Shown here: positions 56,861 through 64,000 of the stretch, one piece after another
How positions within the stretch are numbered: the stretch's first letter is position 1
Layout of the letters: each line of letters opens with the position of its first letter
From: Streptococcus pneumoniae
Lineage (GTDB): Bacteria > Bacillota > Bacilli > Lactobacillales > Streptococcaceae
Reading direction: 5' to 3'
DNA: 64,000 nt
Assembly: GCF_001096185.1 (NCBI RefSeq)
Contig: NZ_CRPU01000003.1
Location: 1-64,000, forward strand
Program-made: the position numbers and the translations under genes
The notes under the pieces: generated by a model
Told to the model about the DNA's origin: nothing
Databases searched by the model: none
Seen by the model: the letters and a program-made list of their open reading frames with translations, nothing else

Positions 56861-58059
56861 TAGATTTCCTTTACTTTTAATAATGTTCGAAATTGAAGCA
56901 GGTTAAAGAGACAACTAAAGGCAACACAAAGGCTTGTCGCATAAAAAACTGCATGGTAGCCAAATTGACCTGCTACTGCAGAACCTGCCATGGGACCAAC
57001 GACTCCTCCCAGATAAAAGAATACCTGATTGAAGGCAAAGACCCTCGAAATACCAGCTTTGGGCGTCATCTTGCTGAGAAGGGCATTGACCCCAGGTATC
57101 AGCGCACCAGTTCCCAAGCCAAAGAGGAAACGATAGAGTCCTAGTTGGAGGGGGTTAGAGGCATTAGCACAGAGGAGATAGATGATAACTGAATAAAACT
57201 GGGCTACAACCAAGAGGCGATGGTTGCCCACCTTGTCACCTAGCTTTCCCATGACTCCTGCACTCATCATACTGGAAAAGCCCATACTGGATACAATCAA
57301 ACCAGATACAAAAAGAAGATTCTCTGTCTGGCCTAAATCACGTACATACAGAGCTAAGATAGGGCCGATTGATTGGGCAGAAAATTGGATGACAAAACTG
57401 GTCAGAAAGAGGTTGACCAAAAGATAGGGATATTTAACTGATGTAAATAATTCCTTTGTTGGGATGGCCTTTTCCTTGGCTACTGGTTGAAAATCTTCCT
57501 TGATAAAGCAAATAGTCAAAACAGCAGCTAAAAACAGAAAACTACCAACCAGTAGGAAAACTGTACGAATGCCAAATAATTCTGCAATAAAGCCCCCGAT
57601 AAAGGGACCAGTTAGAGTGCCTGCAACTACACCTGTAGACAAAGTGCCTAAGGCAGAGCCTGATTTTTCCTTGGGAACCTGACTGGCTATCAAGGCAGTT
57701 GCATTAGGAACAAATCCTGCAAATACACCGTTTAATAAACGAAGAAAGATTAACCAATAAATATTTGGAACAAAGGCCAAGCCTCCCATAGTAATAGTCA
57801 TGGCCATGCCAGCCCGAATCATCATGGGTTTTCGTCCGTATTTGTCAGCAAGGATGCCCCAGATAGGAGAGAAAAGTGCCGCAGAAATGGCAGAGACAGA
57901 AATAGCTAAACCTGCATAAAAAGCAACTTGCTCACTCCCTACACCTAGATTTTCCACAAAGATGGGCATAAAAGGCACAACTAAGGAAATACTGGCTCCT
58001 GTCAGAAAATTACCAAACCAGGCAATGCGCAGATTATCCTTCCAGTTAATCTCTGACAT
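56860..58059 (-). CDS. pmrA: MFS multidrug efflux pump PmrA
   Basis: The product has 399 residues from ATG 58059 ([18 protein letters not shown]). Twelve membrane segments; MFS motif [18 protein letters not shown] (about 69-85) and antiporter motif [20 protein letters not shown] (about 141-159). PmrA exports fluoroquinolones and dyes in pneumococcus. It overlaps coaE by 14 bases and rpmG by one. Confidence 0.93.
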
Positions 58060-58651
58060 CTTGCTTACCTCTCTCAAGCAAGGAGACCACCTGAGTTAGA
58101 AGCTGGTCCTGATTGCCATTATTATCAAGAACCTGGCTGGCCAAATCTTTCTTTTTCTCTAAAGGCCACTGGGCTGCCAGACGAGACTCAGCTTCATCTT
58201 TGGACAACTGGTCCCTTTTCATTAAGCGATCCACTTGGATCTCTCGGTCCACATAGACCAACCAGGTCTCATCAAACCAAGAGACGTAGTCCTGCTCAAA
58301 AAGTAAGGGAATATCCATGAAGAAAATCTCTTCTGTCTGAGCCAATTGGTCTCTTAATGTAGCTAGTTCCTCACGGATAATCTCTCCTTGAGTTACCCTA
58401 GACCATTCCCGTTCCTCAGGTTTTGAAAAGATAAGACTAGCTAGGAGAGGGCGATTGAGTTCCCCCTTTTCTAGAATTATTTCTTGACCAAAGTGCTGGA
58501 CTAGAGCCTCAAACAAACGACCACCAGGTTTCTGTAGTTGGTGGACGACTGCGTCGGCATCCACTACTTGAAAACCTTGCTTTCTTAGAAAATTTGTCAC
58601 AGTTGACTTACCAGAGGCAATTCCCCCAGTGATTCCAATGATTTTTCCCAT
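58046..58651 (-). CDS. coaE: Dephospho-CoA kinase
   Basis: The product has 201 residues from ATG 58651 (MGKIIGITGGIASGKSTVTNF, P-loop GGIASGKS). Last step of CoA synthesis. The start overlaps the fpg stop (TGATG), and the gene overlaps pmrA by 14 bases, so fpg-coaE-pmrA-rpmG is a coupled unit. Confidence 0.95.
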   Translation of the reverse strand: MGKIIGITGGIASGKSTVTNFLRKQGFQVVDADAVVHQLQKPGGRLFEALVQHFGQEIILEKGELNRPLLASLIFSKPEEREWSRVTQGEIIREELATLRDQLAQTEEIFFMDIPLLFEQDYVSWFDETWLVYVDREIQVDRLMKRDQLSKDEAESRLAAQWPLEKKKDLASQVLDNNGNQDQLLTQVVSLLERGKQDVRD

Positions 58652-59475
58652 CAATTCCTCCTTTGGCACTGAGGACAAAAATGGGTGCCTCGTCCACCTA
58701 GTTGGATTTTCTCAATCACAGTGCCACAACGTGAACATTCTTGACCAGCCTTATCATAGACCTGATGAAAATCTTGCATGGTCCCATCTTCCCCAAAGGC
58801 ATTGGTATAGGTCCGAATGGTGGAGCCACCTTTTTCAACAGCCTGTCCCAAAACAGCAATGGTCTGGTCATGAATAGCTGTCACTTCTTCTGCTGTCAAA
58901 GTCTGGGAAGGTCTAGCCGGATGAACCTGAGCTCGCCAGAGAACCTCATCCACATAGATATTGCCAAGTCCAGCTACCAAGGTTTGGTCTAGGAGATGGG
59001 ATTTGATAGGCTTTTTAGACTTAGCTAGGGCAGCTTGAAAGACCTGCACATCAAAGTCTTGTTCGCTTGGTTCAGGACCTAATTTTTTAGAAATAAAGTA
59101 GGCGTCTAAAAGGTCAGGAGCCAAGAATTCCATAGTACCAAACTTGCGTACATCCTCATAAACAAGCGTGCCGCCATCTTCAAACTGAAAGAAAACATGG
59201 GCATGCTTGCGTTCAGGTACTTGGTCTGGATAGTAAAAATACTTGCCCTCCATCCGCAGATGGGAAATCAAGACCTTGTCTGTCAGGTAGAAAATCAAAT
59301 ATTTACCACGACGTCCCATTGACTCAACAATCTGACCAGGCACTTCCTTTTGAAACTCGTCCAAATCTATCTTAATCATCTTGGGATAGCGAATTTCTAT
59401 ACTCGAAATCTTCTTTCCCAAAATCAATTTTTCTAAGCCACGACGAACGGTTTCAACCTCAGGTAATTCAGGCAT
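58651..59475 (-). CDS. mutM: Formamidopyrimidine-DNA glycosylase
   Basis: The product has 274 residues from ATG 59475, so Pro-2 and Glu-3 (PELPEVETVRRGL) are the catalytic N-terminus. The helix-two-turn-helix GLGNIYVDEVLW and the C-terminal zinc finger CSRCGTVIEK ... CPQCQR are present. Removes 8-oxoguanine from DNA. Followed by coaE. Confidence 0.96.
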   Translation of the reverse strand: MPELPEVETVRRGLEKLILGKKISSIEIRYPKMIKIDLDEFQKEVPGQIVESMGRRGKYLIFYLTDKVLISHLRMEGKYFYYPDQVPERKHAHVFFQFEDGGTLVYEDVRKFGTMEFLAPDLLDAYFISKKLGPEPSEQDFDVQVFQAALAKSKKPIKSHLLDQTLVAGLGNIYVDEVLWRAQVHPARPSQTLTAEEVTAIHDQTIAVLGQAVEKGGSTIRTYTNAFGEDGTMQDFHQVYDKAGQECSRCGTVIEKIQLGGRGTHFCPQCQRRN

Positions 59476-59523
59476 AAGTCCTCCTTCTGTAAAAACAAGA
59501 AGCAGGCATGAGCCCACCTCTAC

Positions 59524-60423
59524 TTAGTATTCTTTTTCATTATAGCCAAAGTCAGCCAAATCTAGCTTTTTATCGCGCCAGTTTTTCTTGACCTTGACCC
59601 ATGTTTCTAGGAAGACCTTATCTCCTAGCATAAGTTCGATATCACGACGGGCCATGCTACCGATTTTCTTAAGCATAGCGCCACCTTTACCGATGATAAT
59701 CCCTTTTTGGCTATCGCGCTCGACCATGATGGTTGCACGGATGTGAACCTTATCCGTCTCTTCATCTCGCTTCATAGAATCAACCACTACTGCGACAGAA
59801 TGCGGAATCTCTTCACGAGTTAGGTGCAAGACTTTCTCGCGAACCATCTCTGAAACCAAGAAACGTTCTGGATGGTCTGTGATTTGATCAGACGGGAAAT
59901 ACTGGAATCCTTCATCCAGATTTTCACTCAAAATATCCACTAGACGAGACACGTTATTGCCCTGAAGGGCTGAGATTGGAACGATTTCCTTAAAGTCCAT
60001 CTGATTTCGGAAATCATCAATCTGAGACAAAAGTTGGTCTGGATGAACCTTATCAATCTTGTTCACCACCAGAATAACAGGAACATTAGCAGCCTTGAGA
60101 CGCTCGATAATCATATCATCGCCCTTACCACGCGCTTCATCAGCTGGCACCATGAATAGGACAGTATCCACTTCACGCAGAGTACTGTAGGCAGATTCCA
60201 CCATGAAATCTCCAAGGGCCGTTTTAGGCTTGTGAATCCCTGGTGTGTCGATAAAGACGATTTGTTCCTTATCAGTCGTGTAAATTCCCATGATTTTGTT
60301 GCGCGTTGTCTGCGCCTTGTCACTCATGATGGCAATCTTTTGCCCCATGACATGATTTAAAAAAGTTGACTTCCCAACATTGGGACGTCCTAAAATGGCT
60401 ACAAAGCCTGATTTAAAAGTCAT
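59524..60423 (-). CDS. era: GTPase Era
   Basis: The product has 299 residues. The G domain has [12 protein letters not shown] (about 11), DTPGIHKPK and NKID; the KH domain follows with [20 protein letters not shown] (about 228). Binds 16S rRNA 3' end in 30S assembly. Continues the ybeY-dgkA-era cluster. Confidence 0.97.
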   Translation of the reverse strand: MTFKSGFVAILGRPNVGKSTFLNHVMGQKIAIMSDKAQTTRNKIMGIYTTDKEQIVFIDTPGIHKPKTALGDFMVESAYSTLREVDTVLFMVPADEARGKGDDMIIERLKAANVPVILVVNKIDKVHPDQLLSQIDDFRNQMDFKEIVPISALQGNNVSRLVDILSENLDEGFQYFPSDQITDHPERFLVSEMVREKVLHLTREEIPHSVAVVVDSMKRDEETDKVHIRATIMVERDSQKGIIIGKGGAMLKKIGSMARRDIELMLGDKVFLETWVKVKKNWRDKKLDLADFGYNEKEY

Positions 60424-60439
60424 AATTTCCTCTTACTGT

Positions 60440-60835
60440 TTAAAATATTAAGTCCCAGATTCGTGGGAGAAAAATCAATGCGCCTGTTAAGGCTGCGAAA
60501 AGAGAGACCACTAATACCGCGCCGGCCGCCATATCCTTGGCATTTTTAGCCAGCATGGAAAAGTGATAGTGACTGGCCAAATCCACCACATTTTCAATAG
60601 CAGAATTGATAATTTCAAAAGCTACTACCAAGAAAATGCTCAATAGGAGAAAGAGCCACTCGATTCGTGACACCTGAAAAACAAAACCTGCAAGGATGAC
60701 CACTAAAGCCATCACGGCATGTTTTCGCATATTGCGTTCTTCCTTGATGGCAGTAAAAATTCCTGTGAGGGCAAATTCTAAACTGGATATCAGGTCACGA
60801 TTTTTCCATTTTCGTTTATTTTCTTGTGAGTCCAT
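60440..60835 (-). CDS. dgkA: Undecaprenol kinase (DgkA family)
   Basis: The product has 131 residues with three membrane helices. The catalytic strip [19 protein letters not shown] and the [13 protein letters not shown] segment are typical. In Gram-positives it phosphorylates undecaprenol, replenishing the cell-wall lipid carrier, and links to the PopT transporter in this window. It overlaps ybeY by 20 bases. Confidence 0.94.
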   Translation of the reverse strand: MDSQENKRKWKNRDLISSLEFALTGIFTAIKEERNMRKHAVMALVVILAGFVFQVSRIEWLFLLLSIFLVVAFEIINSAIENVVDLASHYHFSMLAKNAKDMAAGAVLVVSLFAALTGALIFLPRIWDLIF

Positions 60836-61313
60836 AGGCTGTCAAAATTTCTTCTTGTAAACCGAACATCTCCGCTTCTTCTTCCGGAGTGTAGTGATCA
60901 TAGCCGTTGATATGTAAAAAGCCGTGTACTGCCAAGAAGCCCATCTCACGCTCAAAGCTGTGGCCATATTCCTCGGCCTGCTCATGAGCCTTATCGATAG
61001 AGATGAACAGCTCCCCAATATAGGCATCAAACTCAGACATCATCTCTGCCAATTCTGGATTTTCAAGTAAATCCTCTTCATCAAAGGCAATTTCCAACTC
61101 TGGCTTATACTCAAGGCTGATGACATCTGTCGGACGGTCTGTGTCACGGTACTCCAGATTGAGTTCATGACTACGCTCATTGGTCACAAAGGTAACTGCC
61201 ATTTCCTTGTCTTCTTTTCCTAATTTTTGGGCTGCAAATTCCAAAATTTCTTGGGTTTGTTGCAACATTTCTTTTGAAACTTGACCAGTTTCATCTACCA
61301 TTTCAATATACAT
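60816..61313 (-). CDS. ybeY: Endoribonuclease YbeY
   Basis: The product has 165 residues. The zinc motif [17 protein letters not shown] is at about 136-152, with [17 protein letters not shown] earlier. Needed for 16S rRNA 3'-end processing, together with Era downstream. First gene of the ybeY-dgkA-era unit. Confidence 0.96.
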   Translation of the reverse strand: MYIEMVDETGQVSKEMLQQTQEILEFAAQKLGKEDKEMAVTFVTNERSHELNLEYRDTDRPTDVISLEYKPELEIAFDEEDLLENPELAEMMSEFDAYIGELFISIDKAHEQAEEYGHSFEREMGFLAVHGFLHINGYDHYTPEEEAEMFGLQEEILTAYGLTRK

Positions 61314-61417
61314 GTGCTTCTCGTTTCTCTTTACTTGGCTTTATTATACCACATTTCCATGATTTTATTCTACCTTTTTGATATAATACTATGGAATACA
61401 ATCACAAGGAGAGAACG

Positions 61418-63073
61418 ATGTCATTTGACGGATTTTTTTTACACCACATGGTTGAGGAATTGCGAAGAGAGTTAGTGAATGGGCGCATTCAGAAAATCAA
61501 TCAACCTTTTGAACAAGAGTTGGTCTTGCAAATCCGCAGCAATCGCCAAAGTCATCGCCTGCTCCTTTCTGCCCATCCAGTTTTTGGACGCATTCAGCTG
61601 ACCCAAACGACTTTTGAAAATCCAGCCCAACCTTCTACTCTTATCATGGTTTTGAGAAAATATTTGCAGGGTGCCCTGATTGAGTCGATTGAGCAAGTGG
61701 AAAATGACCGTATTGTGGAAATGACAGTTTCCAATAAAAACGAGATTGGGGACCATATTCAGGCTACCTTGATTATCGAGATTATGGGTAAACACAGTAA
61801 TATTCTACTGGTCGATAAAAGCAGTCATAAAATCCTCGAAGTCATTAAACACGTTGGCTTTTCACAAAATAGCTACCGCACCTTGCTGCCTGGGTCTACC
61901 TATATCGCTCCGCCAAGTACGGAATCTCTCAATCCTTTTACAATCAAGGACGAGAAACTCTTTGAAATCCTGCAGACACAGGAAACGACAGCTAAAAACC
62001 TTCAAAACCTCTTTCAAGGTTTGGGACGCGATACGGCAAATGAATTGGAAAACATTCTGGTTAGTGATAAACTATCTACTTTCCGTAACTTTTTCAATCA
62101 AGAAACCAAGCCCTGCTTGACAGAGACATCCTTCAGTCCAGTTCCTTTTGCAAATCAGGTGGGAGAGCCTTTCACCAGTCTTTCTGATTTGCTGGACACC
62201 TACTATAAGGATAAGGCTGAACGCGACCGTGTCAAACAGCAAGCCAGTGAACTCATTCGTCGTGTTGAAAATGAACTTCAGAAAAACCGCCACAAACTCA
62301 AAAAACAGGAAAAAGAGTTACTGGCGACAGACAATGCTGAAGAATTTCGTCAAAAAGGGGAATTGCTGACAACCTTCCTCCATCAGGTGCCTAATGACCA
62401 AGACCAGGTTATCCTGGACAACTACTACACCAACCAACCTACCACCATTGCGCTGGATAAGGCTCTGACTCCCAACCAGAATGCCCAACGCTATTTCAAA
62501 CGCTATCAGAAATTAAAAGAAGCTGTCAAATACTTGACTGATCTGATTGAAGAAACAAAGACAAGCATTCTCTATCTGGAAAGTGTGGAGACCGTCCTCA
62601 ACCAAGCTGGACTGGAAGAAATCGCTGAAATCCGTGAAGAATTGATTCAAACAGGTTTTATCCGCAGAAGACAACGGGAGAAAATCCAGAAACGTAAAAA
62701 ACCAGAACAGTATCTAGCAAGCGATGGCAAAACCATCATCTATGTCGGCCGCAATAACCTGCAAAATGAAGAGCTAACCTTTAAAATGGCCCGCAAGGAG
62801 GAACTTTGGTTCCATGCCAAGGACATTCCTGGAAGTCACGTTGTCATCTCAGGAAATCTTGACCCATCTGATGAAGTCAAGACAGACGCAGCAGAGCTGG
62901 CTGCCTACTTCTCTCAAGGTCGCCTGTCAAATCTGGTTCAGGTAGATATGATTGAAGTCAAGAAACTCAACAAACCAACTGGTGGAAAACCCGGCTTTGT
63001 CACCTACACAGGACAAAAGACCCTCCGTGTCACACCAGACCCAGAAAAAATCGCATCCATGAAAAAATCCTGA
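61418..63073 (+). CDS. pavA: RqcH-family protein, fibronectin-binding adherence factor PavA
   Basis: The product has 551 residues from ATG 61418 (MSFDGFFLHHMVEELRREL), with AAGGAGAG upstream. NFACT-N domain (about 1-180), HhH and coiled coil (about 270-420), and NFACT-R domain with ELWFHAKDIPGSHVVI (about 470). PavA was named as an adhesin without signal peptide; the family is now known as RqcH, which adds Ala tails to stalled chains on 50S subunits. Both roles are cited for this protein; the sequence supports the RqcH one. Confidence 0.94.
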   Translation: MSFDGFFLHHMVEELRRELVNGRIQKINQPFEQELVLQIRSNRQSHRLLLSAHPVFGRIQLTQTTFENPAQPSTLIMVLRKYLQGALIESIEQVENDRIVEMTVSNKNEIGDHIQATLIIEIMGKHSNILLVDKSSHKILEVIKHVGFSQNSYRTLLPGSTYIAPPSTESLNPFTIKDEKLFEILQTQETTAKNLQNLFQGLGRDTANELENILVSDKLSTFRNFFNQETKPCLTETSFSPVPFANQVGEPFTSLSDLLDTYYKDKAERDRVKQQASELIRRVENELQKNRHKLKKQEKELLATDNAEEFRQKGELLTTFLHQVPNDQDQVILDNYYTNQPTTIALDKALTPNQNAQRYFKRYQKLKEAVKYLTDLIEETKTSILYLESVETVLNQAGLEEIAEIREELIQTGFIRRRQREKIQKRKKPEQYLASDGKTIIYVGRNNLQNEELTFKMARKEELWFHAKDIPGSHVVISGNLDPSDEVKTDAAELAAYFSQGRLSNLVQVDMIEVKKLNKPTGGKPGFVTYTGQKTLRVTPDPEKIASMKKS

Positions 63074-63096
63074 TTTTACTTGAAATCAGGATTTTT
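63065..63096 (+). terminator. Terminator of pavA
   Basis: Stem AAATCCTGATTT / AAATCAGGATTT with a 6-base loop, then T-run; the pavA stop codon is inside the stem. Confidence 0.85.
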
Positions 63097-63123
63097 AACT
63101 TACTATTCACTCAAATCATATTC

Positions 63124-63273
63124 ATACTCAATGAAAATCAAAGAGCAAACTAGGAAGCTAGCCGCAGGCTGCTCAAAGCACTGCTTTGAGGTTGTAAATA
63201 AGACTGACAAAGTCAGTCACATATATAATCCAAGGCGACGTTGACGTGGTTTGAAGAGATTTTTGAAGAGTAT
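63124..63273 (+). repeat. BOX element with one boxB
   Basis: Starts ATACTCAATGAAAATCAAAG and ends GATTTTTGAAGAGTAT, 150 bp, between convergent pavA and lytB. Confidence 0.93.
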
Positions 63274-63306
63274 TACTACTTACTCAAATCATATCCAATA
63301 ATAGGA

Positions 63307-64000
63307 CTAATCTTTGCCACCTAGTTTCTCATTGATTTTCATCATCACACTAGCAATTTTTTCGCCCCAATAAGGGTCTGAGGCATATTCCACATTCATA
63401 CCAGACGCCTTGTTTCCAAGGAAAGTTCTGCCCCTATCGATATAATTTTCCTTGATCCACTTGGTTGCTCCTAAAATACCTTTATCCACATCATCAAATG
63501 TCTTGGCAGAAAGGTAAGGTGTCGTATCATAGGCTGTAATTCCAAAGAAATTATTCTTATCTTTGGCAATCTTACTTCGTCCCCAATCACTTTCTAAAGC
63601 ACTATGGGCAAGGAGATAGAGGGCATTGATATGGTAATGTTCTTCAGCTTCCTTAAAGGTAGCTCCCTTATTTTCCAGGAGGCTATTATTAATATTTAAC
63701 AAACTAAATACCTTATCCAAGTCTTCAGCACTATAGTTTGTAGCATCTGTCAAATCTTTGAAAAGGAAGGGATTTTCAAGGTTAAAACCATCAAAATGCA
63801 GCCCATCTGCCGAATAATATTTCTTGCCTACTTCCATATCAGAAAGATGAGAAGCTACTGGGATACTAGCATTCTGAGCCACATAGTGATAAAAACGATA
63901 CCCATCGCTCTCATAATAAGGGATAAAATCCTTGCTAGAATCTAGTGCTTGTAAATCTTCTGTTTTCATATAGCCTGACAAACCAGAAATAGTAATAGCC
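63307..64000 (-). CDS. lytB: LytB endo-beta-N-acetylglucosaminidase, C-terminal part
   Basis: The frame is open to the window edge, giving the last 230 residues. The catalytic GH73 domain is present: HINALYLLAHSALESDWGRS with the acid Glu, KNNFFGITAYDTTPY and EYASDPYWGEKIASVM. The N-terminal choline-binding repeats lie beyond the edge. LytB is the daughter-cell separation enzyme. Position next to pavA agrees with pneumococcal order. Confidence 0.94.
   Translation of the reverse strand, partial: AITISGLSGYMKTEDLQALDSSKDFIPYYESDGYRFYHYVAQNASIPVASHLSDMEVGKKYYSADGLHFDGFNLENPFLFKDLTDATNYSAEDLDKVFSLLNINNSLLENKGATFKEAEEHYHINALYLLAHSALESDWGRSKIAKDKNNFFGITAYDTTPYLSAKTFDDVDKGILGATKWIKENYIDRGRTFLGNKASGMNVEYASDPYWGEKIASVMMKINEKLGGKD

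Overview
The window looks like a chromosomal segment of Streptococcus pneumoniae or a very close relative. The evidence is AT-rich Firmicute coding style, two pneumococcal histidine triad genes (phtD, phtE) behind adcAII, pmrA, pavA, the 3' part of lytB, and six BOX elements. Most genes are on the minus strand and in an order I recognise from pneumococcal genomes.

Layout. 1-2,700 is accessory DNA: the end of an unknown gene, an ATP-grasp gene, a ribbon-helix-helix repressor with operator-like sites, an orphan 188-codon gene, and a fossil of a second rlmCD-type 3' end. 2,711-20,138 is housekeeping: 23S rRNA methyltransferase, cell-wall hydrolase pmp23, glyA, a tightly overlapping tdk-prfA-prmC-sua5-GNAT operon, mnmE, dapA and asd for the aspartate pathway, an asd-type small RNA, tRNA-Thr, a preQ1-II riboswitch with queT, mscL, hemH and pepT. 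20,175-27,948 is the zinc acquisition locus adcAII-phtD plus phtE, with AdcR-type boxes; both Pht proteins are longer than the usual forms. 28,000-37,000 holds a permease, the etrx2/ccdA2 thiol-redox pair, a 1,113-residue YSIRK surface protein without LPXTG, and a decaying array of Rpn-family nuclease genes.

37,000-46,310 holds a GDPD, an exonuclease, rocS (chromosome segregation), mtnN, macP (PBP2a activator), a Nudix hydrolase and glmU (UDP-GlcNAc), then a GH25 protein, a DUF368 polyprenyl-phosphate transporter, a YbaK deacylase and a phosphatase. It is a cell-envelope and division neighbourhood. 46,310-47,290 is a repeat cluster with a small inverted-repeat element and two BOX copies.

47,298-64,000 holds prsA, an O-methyltransferase, pepF, competence gene coiA, a broken hicA with intact hicB, tehB, smpB-rnr, secG, rpmG-pmrA-coaE-fpg, era-dgkA-ybeY, pavA and lytB. 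The most striking observations are here. hicA is split by a BOX element with an apparent TAA duplication, and the hicAB module is flanked by a 45-bp direct repeat carrying a terminator plus a competence cin-box, so a perfect cin-box now faces the toxin-antitoxin remnant.
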